DNA of 64,000 nt from Mermis nigrescens (GCA_036768485.1 JAVLUZ010000338.1:753401-817400), one strand, 5' to 3'; shown: positions 35,516-48,291, numbered from the stretch's first letter. Translations and numbers: made by a program. The notes: a model not told the origin generated them from the letters alone.

Positions 35516-35722
35516 GAGCTAGAGTAAATAGATAAACTATCACTATAAAACATGCATGTAATCGCTTAAAATTTCATGTGGGTAAATCAGTATACATGTA
35601 ACGGCTGGAAATCTAGGGTAGGGTTAGTGATCGTCCGGGGCCCCGGCCCCGCCAATCCCCGGCCATTTTCCAGCATCCCCGGCCCCGGCCGGGGTAAGGT
35701 CAAAAAATGGCCGGGGCCGGGG
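35516..35722 (+). repeat. Left arm continuation and GC-rich CCCCGGCC tract
   Basis: 35515-35575 completes the arm (AGTAAATAGATAAACTATCA). 35628-35722 is a TTAGTGATCGTCCGGGG start followed by repeated GGCCGGGG/CCCCGGCC, forming an imperfect hairpin. Confidence 0.8.
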
Positions 35723-36189
35723 AAAAATTTAGTGTAATTCGTATTTTGTACAGGCTGTGATACTGGCACTTATTTATCAATGAACAAGTGTTAATTTTGA
35801 GAAGTGTACTGATTAGACCATATGTATACTTATATACTTAGTCCTTGTTATAAGTTTGGTACTGTGTATAAATGAGCTTTTACTGAATAAATGTTCAGGA
35901 AAATCTGCATGTTTTCGATTCCTCCACTTAACTTATTTAAACTAAATGCTACTTTTAACTCATTAATTCATAGCTATGGCTAAAAGATTTAGAGTTGACA
36001 AATACGTTCTATTTCTAGTTGGAAATTGTACGTTTTCAACAAACTATTTTTACAAAAAACACCTTTACATTTAATTGAATGGGAACCGCGTGCTTAAAAA
36101 CGCGTTTCTTGTGTAATAGTTATTAGGACGGAGGTTAATTATAGGCGAATGTAAACTATGCTGCAGAATTGCGTCCGATCCAATAAACT
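35723..36189. other. Unassigned AT-rich DNA
   Basis: I see no gene here. Confidence 0.4.
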
Positions 36190-37625
36190 AAATAATAATA
36201 ATAATAATAATAATATTTATTAGCCAATTACTGCCATAGAAAATACAATATAAATTACATGAAAAAGGATATAATAAAAGATTATGTCGAAAGAACGAAA
36301 GAAAGTTTATCAGCATAGCATAGTAATGGCTGAGACGTACAGGCGGATCGCGCTCACGTACGCCCCTTTAGGAACTCATCTAAACAAAGTTTAGAAATCA
36401 AACCCTTAAACCGTTTGAAAGATTTACAATCAACAATACTTTGGGGCAGAGTATTCCAGATTCTAGCCGTCCTGTTTGCAAACGCGTTTTTCCTACAGTC
36501 CAAATGAAATTTGTAGATATAAAGCTTTATATCACTTACCGATCTGGTACTCCTTTCGGGTGCGAGTTCGAAAAAGTCTCTAAAGTAAAGTAACTGTCTC
36601 TTGATTATTCTGAAAGCAAAAGTGAGATCAAAATGAATACGCCGAGTTTCGAGTCTTTAAAGATTTAACAAACCCAACCGCTCATTGTAAGACAAGTCAC
36701 CTTGTCGTCATAGTATTCTTTTTGTAAATTTACGCTGAACTTTTTCAATACAGTTAATATCTTTAATCAAAAAAGGGTTCCAAACCACTGAGTTATACTC
36801 CAAAATGGGTCTTACATAGACTTTAAAAGCTTTTACCATTAATTCAATATTTTTTGAGACAAAGCTTTTCTGGATCAGTGATGCAACTCGGGAAGCTTCA
36901 GACGCAGTGTTTACACAATGAATGCTAGAAGATAGGTCATCACTAATGCACACACCCAAATCCTTAATAGATCCTTCAGAAACAATTAAATTTCGAAAAC
37001 CCAGTTTGCAGTTGTTTCTAGGATTTCCATACCCCAAATACAACGTTGCACATTTACCATAACTTATTTGCAATTGCCATTTTTTGGTCCATGCGTGTAA
37101 TGAATCCAGATCCGATTGTAAGAGATCAGCATTACATGAAACATTAAAAATTTTTGCATCATCAGCAAACAACAGAATATCACTATATTTAATACAATCA
37201 ACTAAATCATTTATAAACACTAAAAACAATGTAGGCCCTAACACACTGCCTTGAAGGACACCACTAACTACCGGTTGTGGGTTTGAGAAACAACTATTTA
37301 TCTTTACCTTTTGTGACCTTCCCACTAAAAATGATGTAATCCAGCTTTATAGTGTACCCGAAACTCCCAAGGATTTAAGTTTTAACAAAAGTTTTGAATG
37401 AACAACAGAATCAAAGGCTTTACAGAAATCAATATAAATAATGTCCATCGGAACGTTATTGTCTAAACTTTTAAAACTTTTAGTCCACTTGTTTTTACAC
37501 TTTAGCAGCTGAGATGAACAAGACTTGTTCTTTAAAAACCCAAATTGTTGTTGACTTATCAGACCAGTTCTGTCAAAATAGTCGATGATGGTATTATTAA
37601 TTATTGACTCCATAACTTTACATGT
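36190..37625 (-). mobile_element. CR1-group retrotransposon fragment
   Basis: 5'-truncated RT with FLKNKSCSSQLLKCK, IDFCKAFDSVVHSKLL, VLQGSVLGPTLFLVFINDL, LFADDAKIF (intact) and KVQRKFTKRIL. Breaks at ~37347 and ~36708, and a further C-terminal part to ~36345. The 3' tail is (ATT)n, seen as AATAATAATAAT at 36190-36215. Confidence 0.92.
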
Positions 37626-37739
37626 CTCAAATAGTTTCCTAAGGTTCAGAGTTGAGGGAGGGGTGAAATCCCAAATTGGAGGACCAGAAAATTAAGTGGT
37701 GGACTATTATTAGCCGACTCTATTTCGTTGTAAGAGCTT

Positions 37740-38400
37740 CTTGTGCTTGTACAAAGATCTCCGAAAAGGTCTTTGTATGAGCTAACAAATTTTTTAGCTA
37801 TATTATATAAATATATTTTTAAACATACACATTTTCGCATACTATCAGTAGGTAAAACACTGTCACCTAGTAGGTGACAGTGTTTTTTTGTACAATGTAT
37901 CTTCGTATATACATGAACAAAGATGGTATGCAAAAGTCTTTTGTACATTTTGTACCAGTGTTTTTTTGTACACGGTCCGTTTGTGCATGTACAAAGATGG
38001 TCCCCAAAAGTCTTTGTACATTTTGTACACACAAATTTTGGTTACTATAATATGGTACAGTAGCGATTTCAGTGTGGTAAAACAGGGTCTTTTGACTTTT
38101 GATTGTATATTTTAGCTAACTTGTGGGTTTCTAACGCCAAAAATTACTAAAATTGTCTCAAAACGTTGCGAAGCGCCTGAAAATCCATTCTAAATACAAA
38201 TTTTGCCATTTTGAAGATATATAGGACAGACAATTTTTCATATCGGAGCGAAGCGCCGAAAATTTTTTGGAATTTTACACCTTTTTTTCAGTTTTTACCT
38301 TCCCAAAAATCTTTGTACATGTACAAAGATAGTCCTGAAAAGTCTTTGTACATCGGAAAAAATCTTTGGCGAATACAAAAAACACTGTTTTGTACCTGCA
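37740..38400. mobile_element. Cluster of TGTACAAAG-family elements
   Basis: Several CAGTGTTTTTTTGTAC starts (37878, 37959) and an inverted end TACAAAAAACACTG (~38375-38388), with two degenerate GCGAAGCGCC hairpins at 38167 and 38247. A 16-bp-arm palindrome at 37853-37886 joins two opposed ends. Confidence 0.75.
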
Positions 38401-39179
38401 AATTTTTGTATACTTTAATATGGTACAGTAACGATTTCAGTGTGGTAGAACATAGTTTTTCGATCTTTAGTAGTGTATTTGGCTAATTTTTGGGTTTCTG
38501 AATATTTGACATTCTTCCATTTTTCCATTCTAAGCGCAGTGTTGTTTATTACAAGATTTAATTCGCATATTACAATTTTTGTAATATTTCTGATTTTGTA
38601 GTACAAGTTGTTTTAGCTTTTCAGTCGAGCTTTCTGTGTGAATTCCATCAAAAGCTCATAAAAATTTCGGCACTTCGCGCCGAACTTATATTATCAACTA
38701 AATTCAGGCCGAATTATCACATTTAGGAGCACAGTCTTTTTGTATTCGGCGAAGATTTTTGCTGATGTACAAAGACGTTTCAGGACCGTCTTTGTACACG
38801 TACAAAGATTTTTGAAGAACAAAAATTGTAAAAAGGTGTATAATTCCTTTTTGCAAATTCTACCATTTTAAAGATTTTCAGGGGTAAGCGGCTGCAAAAA
38901 TGGAGCCGCTTACCGCCCTTCCCCTGAAAATGGCCGAGAAGTATACATGTGACAGAGAGTTCGGGCCACCCCCCCAATCCACGCTTTGAAGCCTCGAACT
39001 TCCTTGAAAGTCAGAAAATAGTTGACCACCCTCCCCCATTTTTTGGCGAAAACCTGCGCTTTTTTGGCTATTTTTATGTGTTTTTACCATTTTTGATCTA
39101 GTCGCTAAAGCCCTCCTAAAAAAATGGCGAGGGACCCCTACCCTGGATTTCCAGCCGTTACATGCATATTGAGGGACCC
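38401..39179. mobile_element. More TGTACAAAG-family debris and a CATGTAAC-type MITE
   Basis: 38660-38850 is an inverted, partial TGTACAAAG-family copy (GGCACTTCGCGCCGAA, TTTTGTATTCGGCGAAG). 38943-39167 has ends TATACATGTGAC / CCGTTACATGCATA and the GGC(C/G)-rich interior of the 40796-41023 family. Confidence 0.65.
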
Positions 39180-39748
39180 TCATAAAATTTTAGGCGATTA
39201 CATGCATGTTTTATAGTGATAGTTTATCTATTTACTCTAGTTCACATTCTAAAATAATGTATCACTTCGTGAAATTCGAATAGTTAGGTAGGCACACTTT
39301 TGCCATACCAAAAAATTAAGTTCAAAAAATTCAAAAGGTTTTCACCAAAAATCGTCTGACAGTGACTTGTGTCTTGGACCCTGGGGGGGTCAATACCCCT
39401 CCCCCTTATGGGAATGTGTGATGTCTCATTTATTACATCCAATACCTATTGCATCCAATCGCTATAGCAGCAGTAGCAGTAGCGAACATTCAAATGATAT
39501 AGAGTGTGCTCATAGCAGCGACATATACTTTATTGATGATTCAGACAAATAAACACTGGACTAGATTTGTTTCTTGTGACATAAATAGTAATAAAACTTG
39601 ATATTAAAAGGCGCACCTAACTTTGCGCTTGCCATTTACTACTGAATTGAGCAGTCGCTCATTATTTCTTTTCCTATGCCCACCATTTTTTTCAGCCCCG
39701 GTACCGCCCCGGCCCCGGCCAAAAAAGTCGCCCCGGTCGATCACCACT
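39180..39748 (-). repeat. Right arm of the large inverted repeat
   Basis: Inverted copy of 33931-34457 + 35515-35575, including the AGCAGCAGTAGCAGTAGC tract, ending CCCCGGTCGATCACCA. This arm lacks the CR1 insertion. Confidence 0.9.
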
Positions 39749-39929
39749 ATTAGGGTCTATGAAGTCCCAATCGCGCGGTTTAAATACTCTATTTTCAGTC
39801 TTTACACAACCTAAAGCGTATTTTGCATCTGTCTTCTGTTCTGCACAGGTTTTATGCAGAAAATGAGATTTGTTCAAGAGGGTGTCCATTGGATTCTTGC
39901 CATATTTAAGGCATTCGGATAACAAATTT

Positions 39930-40072
39930 AACAAATGTACAGCTCTAGTGGTCGTGAAACGTCTTTTTCAATTTATCCTTTGGTCCCTGCTTATATTTTA
40001 GATAAAAAAATTTGGTCGTGCCGCCCCCCCCCACTCCCTCCCCCGAAACGAAATCCTGGATACGGGTCTGAG
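39930..40072. mobile_element. CCGTATCCAGG-family end fragment
   Basis: Ends CCTGGATACGGGTCTG; the interior (TTATCCTTTGGTCCC) matches the inverse of ~18905-18925 in the 17808-19197 element. Confidence 0.65.
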
Positions 40073-40787
40073 TAAGATGACAATCTACTTGAGTTGAACA
40101 TTCACCGGTAAAGATGTAAATGGAGCTTTACCTTCTCAACGTGGGTCGAACCTTACTTCTTATTTACAGGAAATAGGTATGTATTGCTTAATCTTTTTTA
40201 ATTAAGGTAGGTTTCCATGCACTTGCGTAGTTTAGGGGTACTCTAAAAAAATTTTTTTTGAATCTTCATAAAAATTTTGTCGGATATGGTCAATTCTGAT
40301 ATGCTGACCACAAATATGTCAATCCGTTGTTATCGCCGACTAATTACTGAAAAATTCGAACACCAGTCCTCTTCAAAATTTTCGATTTTTTCGCTTTTTT
40401 CAATCTGTGTTGATTGCATGCTTAATTTTTGTGCGATGATCATAAATAAGACGTCCATTTGCGGATCCCTTATCATATTGAGGCGCGAACGGAGGAACTT
40501 TTTACAGAAAATTGTCAAAAACTTGTAAAATATTCAAAGGTAAAAAACTGAAAATATCTACAATTGATATCTACAATTTTTTTCGTAGCTTCTTAACTGC
40601 ACAAGTGCAGTTTTTGTGCTCTATCAGAATATGCTTTCTGCGTTCCGTTTCCCTTGACCACTCTTAAATATTTTTCTAACGTACTGCCCGTTTGCCTAAC
40701 ATGGAACATGATGTCCCAATCCAACGTAAAATATGCGCATTTTACGGAATTTTCAGATTTATACCACTGAAACTCGTATGGCTCGAT
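40073..40787. other. Unassigned DNA
   Basis: No supported gene. Confidence 0.35.
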
Positions 40788-40795
40788 ATTGGTAC

Positions 40796-41023
40796 CATGT
40801 ATGTTACAGGAGGGATAGGGCGATCCTCCACCCATAGTCGGACGTCCCCCCATCCCCCGAAAACAGAAAATGTTGGGCTCTCTCCTCGATTTTTTGGAAA
40901 AAATCGATTTTTTGGTCATTTCTAGGTGTTTTTCGGCCGTTTTTGGCCAAAAATTGGAGGTCATTAACCCCTTCCCCACCCTGAAAATGGCCGGGACCTG
41001 AATTTCGAGCCGTTACATGTATG
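40796..41023. mobile_element. hAT-like MITE (CATGTATGTTAC / CATACATGTAAC)
   Basis: 228 bp, perfect TSD ATTGGTAC (40788-40795, 41024-41031), ends CATGTATGTTAC and GTTACATGTATG. Internal palindromic ATCGATTTTTTGGAAAAAATC segment. Confidence 0.92.
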
Positions 41024-41281
41024 ATTGGTACAATCAGAAGTCGCCATTTGCCATTTTCTATTCAGGCATCAATTTAATCAATCATTTTGCGTCTTATGCA
41101 GATTGTTGATAAACTGTTGACGCTATGTTTTTGTTCGTAATAATATTAAAGATATTTGGAAAGCTTATTTTAAAGCGATCCGATACTCTAAACGATTCTT
41201 TTTAGTAACAGAAAGAAGGTGATTCCTGTCTGATCTGATTGCGGCCTAAGATGGAAGACCAAAATGTTTTTATAAAACGCC

Positions 41282-42460
41282 CAGGCCCGTATCCAGGGGG
41301 GGGGGCGGAGGGGCCTGCCCCCCCCCCCCGAAATGGGAAAAAATTTTTGTTTTTCCCAAGGGTCCCCAAAGGGAGAAATGAAAAATTGGCGAAGTTGGTC
41401 TGAAACACCGCCAAAACAGGTTTTTAGCGTACTTTTGAGCTAGAAAACGACAAATTTTTCCGGCGCTTCGCGCCGGATTTATTGTTTATGTAAGGTTTTG
41501 TCTTCTAAACCGCTGAAAATCGCTCAAATTTGAGTTAGACATAGAAAGTATGTCAATTTTTTTCTAACGCTTTGCGCCGGATTCATTGTTTAGCTATAGT
41601 TTTTGCCTTCTATAGCTCACTCAAAACAGCTCAAATTTGAGTTATGACATGGGAACAGGCCTGTATCCAGGGGGCGGGGGGCCTACCCCCGAAAATGGGG
41701 AAAAATTTTTGTTTCTCTCAAGGGTCCCCCGAAGGGAAAAAATGAATAATTGGCGAAGTGCGTCTGAAACAGCGCCTAAACAGGTTTTTAGCGTACTTTT
41801 GAGCTAGTAAACTCAAAATTTTCCGGCGATTCGCGCCGGATTTATTGTTTACGTATAGTTTTGTCTTCTGAACCGCTAAAAATCGCTCAAATTAGAGTTA
41901 GACATAGAGAGCATGTCAATTTTTTCTAGCGCTGTGCGCCGCATTCATTGTTTAGTTATAGTTTTTGCCTTCTAGCTCACTCAAAACAGCTCAAATTTGA
42001 GTTATGACATGGGAAGCATGAAATTTTTCCGGCGCTTCGCGCCGTATCTGTTGTTTATAGTTATATGTTTTTTTGTCTTATAGTCCGCTCAAAACCGCTC
42101 AAATTTGAGGTTGATATGCAGGGCATGTCAATTTTTTCGGCGCTCCGCGCCGAATTATTCATTATCCGTATTGTTTTTCTCTGTAAAGCACAATGATTAT
42201 GTACAAAGGCAAGAGATATGAAATAATTCGCCGATTAGGTGATGAGAAATCAGCTTAAATGATAAATTTGCTGTATATCAAAATGAAATAGAGTGAAAAT
42301 TTTTTAATTTTTTTGTTGAAATTTTTCTTCACCATTGTATAGAGCTCGCCGAGATACGCTCAAAACTGTCATTATTTTCGCTTATCTCCTAATGGTTCTC
42401 GAGATATCTGGTCTCAAAAATTTTCGGCCCCCCCGAAATAAAATCCTGGATACGGGCCTG
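41282..42460. mobile_element. hAT-like element (CAGGCCCGTATCCAGG TIR) with internal duplication
   Basis: Perfect 16-bp TIRs and perfect TSD AAAACGCC (41274-41281, 42461-42468). The first ~375 bp, including the terminal CAGGCC(C/T)GTATCCAGG, are repeated from 41657. Contains exact hairpins GGCGCTTCGCGCC at 41462 and 42031, plus variants at ~41570, ~41825, ~41931 and ~42139. Confidence 0.95.
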
Positions 42461-42468
42461 AAAACGCC

Positions 42469-44643
42469 CCATCAGTAAATAATACATGCATCAAGCTTAC
42501 ACAGAAACACTTAGACAATAATACATACAAAATTATAAATCAAATATAGGTTAAAGATATAAGATTAGTTATAACAACAAGATATTATCGTAAAGATAAG
42601 ATAACGCTCTATTACCTAAGCTGAGTTAGCCATTTATGTATATATTTTTAAAATTAAATTTGACCTAGCAGTACGCCAAGTGATCGATCTAGGCTAGCGA
42701 TCCCGACCATTTTCCACTATCCATGACTTTGACTGCAGCTTGAAGAATAAATAAAAGATACGCATAGTTTTTCAATTAAATTCATTAAATTTATTTTCTT
42801 AAACATAATTTTTGACACAACAAGCAGCTTCGGATCCCACAGTGCATTAGAGTAGTTCAAAAACTTTTCTGGGCGCTTTGCGCCAAATCGTTTCTCATCG
42901 AAGTCATTTATTTTACTTTATGTGCATGATTTACAAAATCCAGCTACTTGATTTTAGTTATTATAACGTTCTTTGTTTGGACCTTCCGAATTTTCAGGCG
43001 CTGTTTTTACATTATATTTCATAAAAAGGCAGCATACACATTTAACACTCATTAAATCAGCTGATTCCTGCTGCATCTCAAAGTTTCGGCTTTAAATTCT
43101 AAAGAATAATACATCTGAACGTGTTATCTGTTTGATTGGAATTTTGAAGTTGGACATCTCTACAACTAATTATGGATAGAGCATACAATAATGGTGTTTT
43201 GAGCTTTTCTCAACAAGATCTTCGGATCGAAGAAGATAAAATTTCAAAAAATCTAATTTGATTTCGATTGTCTTAAACAAACATGTTGTATACAAATGAA
43301 TAAGGCGCAAAGCGCCGAAAATTTCGGGCATTTAAGCTCAAAAGGTGTGGTAAAATTTATTCTAGCGGTCTTCCAGATACATTTTAAGAATCTCCAATTT
43401 TTTTCTTTGGGGACCCTTGTAATATTCTTGCTTCCAAAATTTGGGGCTAGACTAGCCCCCCCCCCACAGCTACATTACTGTTTACGACGCCCGTGGTCAC
43501 CACAGTTCTGTAATGAACTTGCAATGTATGAGGACAAAAAAGTGAAAGCAAGTGAGAATACGACTAGTTTAGCTGAGAAATTGAATCATATGTAGATGCC
43601 GTTAAATAATTTCAGTTTAAAATTGTGTGTGACATGAATCTCAACGAATCATAATCAATCTTAAATTTCAGCTGATTCCTGCTGCAGTTTCAGGACTGTA
43701 TGGAAAGGTTTTGGTCATAACCTTCGTAGTGCTACCTTCACTGACTATAAATGCTGCAACGGTCGATCACTATTCATGCTGTACATTAATTAAATTTAAT
43801 AAATATCATTCTTAGCTGGACTTCACTGCAGTAATTCGTGGTGAAATGATGCATGAAAATACAGAAATGCTGAATTAAAAAGTAAAAGTGGACTTGATGT
43901 ACCTATAGAGCTAGGGGGATATGACGATTAGCAGATGTGTGCTGGAAGGCCCCTAACAGTGTGGACTAACAGTTTTAATCTATTTTCAGAGGCAAATATT
44001 GCTAACGTTATGGTCTTATTTGGACATGTTAACTTCTAAAAGTTTTAAAACTTTATTTTTAATCAGGCCCGGGGCCTTTTCAGCCGGACCCGGGCCTGCC
44101 CTCACCGGCCGGGCCCTGTCCGGGCCCGGGTACCCAGTCGATCACTGCCCCCAGCCCTAAAAGAGGCTTTTTTCATTGGATGCTCATTGTGCCTAAGGTA
44201 TCCGGGTAGCGGAATTTGCTGCTTAAGTCTTGATGTTTATTTTTTAACGGCAGTGAGTGTTTTTCATTATGATTTATAATGAAAGTTACTTGAAATAGGT
44301 TCCTTCCTAATTGTGTAATAGCTATTGACGCCTAATTAAATCGAAATTTTTTATCGACGACTGCGCGTGGAAATGGTTTATGATTGTGGTCTAGAATACG
44401 CAAACGAATCTTAGCATACTTAATTAACATGGGTCGTTTGAAATAATGCTCAAAGTGAAAAGAATTGCTTGTTGACGATGTTTTTTGCTAAGCGATTTGG
44501 TGTAAACTGACGGTTGGATGCAAAATACTATGGCGTCTTCTCGCTTAAAGTAAGAGCGCACGTGCGAGTCACGTGATTAGAAAGTATGGTAATCTGTGGT
44601 CTGCCGTTTCCCAACGGCTGATATTTTTTATCACCCCACCAGA
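42469..44643. other. Diverged repeat debris
   Basis: No gene supported. Degenerate hairpins at ~42870 and ~43303, a GGCCCGGGG-rich patch ending AGTCGATCACTG at 44060-44147 similar to other GTCGATCACT element ends. Confidence 0.4.
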
Positions 44644-44651
44644 CATGTAAC

Positions 44652-45073
44652 CGTACATGATCTTGTTGGCAAAGGGTTTGGGGGGTTTCAACCCCCAGAA
44701 AAATTTTCACCCCTCGCAAAAATTGTTTTCACCCCGCCCGCTCAGAATTGGCGCTTTTTCGAAAGTTCTCAAAAATTTTCTGAAAATTTGTAGAAAAGGC
44801 GCTTTTTTAAGCGTTTTTAGCTATCTGTTTGCTCAAAAGTGCCAAATTTTCGGCGCTTCGCGCCATAATACTCATGTTTTAGATATATTTTGTTAAATGT
44901 GTTCACTCTTATGATTTGTTCGAAATTTTTTTATGTTTTCATGCTCTAGAATGATAGAGCTTCGTCAGAAACGCTGAAAACGATGTTTTTGACGCGTACC
45001 TACCATTTTTGGGCCCAAAAAAGACTTTATAGTCTCACCTCATCCCCCAGAATTCCCATGCTGTGCATGTATG
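44652..45073 (+). mobile_element. hAT-like MITE, family 2 (CATACATGATC...GCATGTATG)
   Basis: Perfect TSD CATGTAAC (44644-44651, 45074-45081). Exact hairpin GGCGCTTCGCGCC at 44852. Family body: GAAACGCTGAAAACGATGTT and GAATTCCCATGCTGTGCATG. Confidence 0.92.
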
Positions 45074-45081
45074 CATGTAAC

Positions 45082-45660
45082 CCCATCAATAGGGGGTGAG
45101 GGGGTCATTACCCTCCACCTGAAGGGTCAGTCGGACAGATACTGTCCGGCGATTTTGAGCTGATGGAACGTTTTTTTGCATCATTTTTGAGGTCAAAAGC
45201 AGTAAAAATGCAGAAACTTTTTCGTCGCTTCGCGCCGGATTAGTATTTTTATGTACTTTTTACTCAAAAAGTGCTCAAAATTGATCAATGTTCACATTTT
45301 TCAGTGTTGAAAGTAATATATTGCAGTCAAAATGGACTATAAATGCTTAAAAGTGCGATATTATCACGAAAATACCTTTTTATAGGCTATTTTGACCATT
45401 TTGATCGTTGAATTTTTCGGGATTTTTTCACCCCTAAAAATGGCTAGGGAATACCACCTAAATTTCAAGCCGTTACATGTATGCCTCCATTCCCATCCAA
45501 CGTTTAGGCAGAAATATCGTTTTAGGCCATTCTTAGGTGCTTGTTGCCACTTTTTTGCCAAAAAGGATTATTCATCTTCCTCTTCCTTTGAAAATGGCGG
45601 AATGCTCCCTCTTAGTATTCTGAGCCATTACATGTATGATGATGTCGCTTTTGTGAAGTA
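45082..45660. mobile_element. CATGTAAC/GTTACATGTATG-type MITE debris (at least two)
   Basis: ~45074-45484 and ~45486-45640 both end CCGTTACATGTATG or GCCATTACATGTATG, with interiors like 40796-41023. Boundaries are uncertain. Confidence 0.55.
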
Positions 45661-46285
45661 TAAGGCGATATACTTACAAAAGCTGTTAATTTTACCCATC
45701 TATGTACGCACCAAAACCTATTGTACTAACACATATACTATAACATATAGTCTAGTAATTTGCTCTTTTCATTCACTAATGGTATTTATATAGTTTGCTT
45801 CTTGCTCTTTGATTATGAAAGACACAAAAATTATCAACACGACGTGAAACCTTTGATATTTTTATCGTTTTCTGTAATTTTAATTTTAATTCTAATAATT
45901 ATTTTGATTTTGTTAATTTTTTGATATTTTTTAGCACAGGTAATTCAGAAATTTGCTGAAATCTGAAGCGATATTTTTGACATTTTTACTGTTTTTTGAC
46001 AGCCAAAAAATCTTTGACAACGATGACCCGATAAATTTTTGTACCAGCGGGAAAAGGTTCACCAAACACAAAAATATGTGCGATTATATTTCGTTTATTC
46101 CCGAATCGTGATCTATTATTTTCGGTTATTCATTTTCATACTTAGTTGCATAAGCTTGTGAGAATTTTTCATCTATCAAAGGTCAACTAGGTATCCAAAG
46201 TTCAGGATAAAAGCACAAATATAAATAATTAAATAACAAGTATAAATGAAGCTAAATAAAAAAATATAAATAAAAGTAAATCAAA
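45661..46285. other. AT-rich unassigned DNA
   Basis: I see no gene here. Confidence 0.4.
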
Positions 46286-46293
46286 ACAATAAG

Positions 46294-46714
46294 CATACAT
46301 GATCTTGGGAAGAATAGGGGTTTCAACCCCTCCCCCAGAAAAATTTTCACCACCCCCCCCCCGCCGCAAAAATGTTTTCACCCCCTCCCCAGAATTGGCG
46401 ATTTTTCAAAAGTTCCTAAAAATGTTCTAAGAATTTGTAGAAAAGATGCTCTTTCAAGCGTTTTTAGCTATCTATTTACTCAAAAGTGCCAAATTTTCGG
46501 CGCTTCGCGCCATTGTATTCTTGTTTTGACTATTTTGTTCAATTTGCTCCGGCTTTTTTAAATTTTTTAGATTTTCAATGTTTTTATGCTCTTGAAAGAT
46601 ATAGCATCGTCAGAAACGCTGAAAACGATGTTTTTGACGCATACCTACTATTTTTGAACCAAAAAAGGACTTTTTCATTCCCGCCCTTAAGAATTCCCAT
46701 GCTGTGCATGTATG
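46294..46714 (+). mobile_element. hAT-like MITE, family 2
   Basis: Ends CATACATGATC and GCATGTATG; flanks ACAATAAG / ATGATAAG (6 of 8). Exact hairpin GGCGCTTCGCGCC at 46499. Confidence 0.87.
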
Positions 46715-46839
46715 ATGATAAGTACAAATAAAAGTACAAAATATCTTGACACAAAACCTCCCTACCATTGCTGAATAAAACGCGACATATTCTCGGAGTC
46801 TAAAAGAAAAAAATTGGCGATAACAAAGCATTCGCGCCT

Positions 46840-47143
46840 AAAATTTACGCTACCTCCAAAATTCCATTTTTTTAAAATCTTTCATTGATTTTTCACAGTT
46901 TTTTGACATCAGTAGTGGATAAAATTTGTCGAGAAATGTTGAAATTGTAATTTCCCGTCACCCACAAAATTACGTTTCTTGATTTTTCTCGCGATTTCTT
47001 TATATCAGTGAATAGGATTCGATGAGAAAGGTCGAAAAGGGTTCTTTTCTGATCCTTCTTATAATTTATTGAAACTTTTTTCCATAATTTGAGATCTTTA
47101 AGCCCGCATGCTCTTCGTAGTTTGGCTGCTGCCCATTTATATA
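46840..47143 (+). mobile_element. Strongly diverged family 1 MITE
   Basis: Keeps TTCGATGAGAAAGGTCGAAAA and GGCTGCTGCCCATTTATATATG. Boundaries are uncertain. Confidence 0.45.
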
Positions 47144-47179
47144 TGGTACACTTGTCATTTTCAACTCGCATCCGAATCA

Positions 47180-47834
47180 GACATGCACAGCATCAGAATT
47201 CTAAGGTTGAAATAAAAATTTGTTTCCTAATTTCTTTTTGGGCTCAAAAGCCATGGATACGCGTTAAAAATCATTTTTTGGCGTTCCTGACGATACTTTA
47301 TCTTTTCAGAACGTAGAAACACAAGAAAGTTGAAAAATGTCGAAAAATTCTAATAAATGGAACAAAATAAGTCAAAAAATGAGTACATGGTCTCAAGCAC
47401 ACCTGGGCGTGGAGGTTTGGGGTATGCACCCCCCGAGAAACCAAAATACCCCCTCCCCCAGAAATCAGAAATACCCCCAGAATTCAATTTTGGAAATTTT
47501 TTTCGTTATTTTCGCAATTTTTTGATGCCAGTGGATAGTGCTTGATGAGAAACGTCGAAAAATTGTGTTTTTACGTCATACGACCATTTTTAAGGCCATT
47601 TTTTGACCTTTAAAAAATCTTGCACCCCTCCCCCCGAATTTTCTTGCCGCCCATGTATGGTCTTAAGTGCCGGAAGCTTGACACTTTTAAGCAAACGGGT
47701 AGCTAAGAACGCTTTAAGCAGCAGCGCTACGAATTTTCTGAAAAATTGTGAATTCTGGGGCTTGAAAAAATTTCCGAGGATGTGCGAAATTTTTTCTGGG
47801 TGAGGGTCAATCAAACTTGCCCCAGATCATGTAA
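47180..47834 (-). mobile_element. Family 2 MITE split by a family 1 MITE
   Basis: Starts near ACATGCACAGCAT and ends CCCAGATCATGTAAG; the 47398-47659 family 1 copy with its TSD lies in the middle. This gives a relative age: family 2 here is older than this family 1 insertion. Confidence 0.85.
47398..47659 (+). mobile_element. hAT-like MITE, family 1, nested in a family 2 MITE
   Basis: TSD GTCTCAAG / GTCTTAAG (7 of 8; 47390-47397, 47660-47667). It splits the family 2 copy at about 47180-47834. Confidence 0.9.
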
Positions 47835-48291
47835 GCGTTGTCTTCTAAAAAACCAGTGGATTAGGGAAATAAAAAAGCCACCACTTTTTCTCAATAAGCA
47901 AGAGGAGATGGCTAATGATATTATACTGTTGAAAGAACTATGCTATGTCGATCATAACTGGAGCCTTATCTCTTTTCGGATCGTTCAGGAACTTGAGATA
48001 TGAATTTGCCTACAAGTTCCGAAAAATCATTTTTTTTGCGCATTTTGCATGCCTTTTTAAGAGTCTTAAACGTATTCATATTTGTAGGAATCTTTAAGTT
48101 TTAACGTTAGACCGCTCTGCAGGCTGTTATCGGGTGAAAATTTAGCTACCATATCCTGTCCATAGAGCTACAGTATACCTTCAAAGCCGAACCTAATAAA
48201 AAACCAGTTGTAAAAAAACCAGCGTTGATTTTTATAAAAATTGACAGAAATTTTTGTCGTTAAGCCTTACGTGATGTGCGATAGTAACTTC

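Noticed and set aside
44528..44896. Small frames around 44.6 kb on both strands
   Set aside because: They lie in a family 2 MITE; translations repeat in the 46.3 and 62.8 kb copies.
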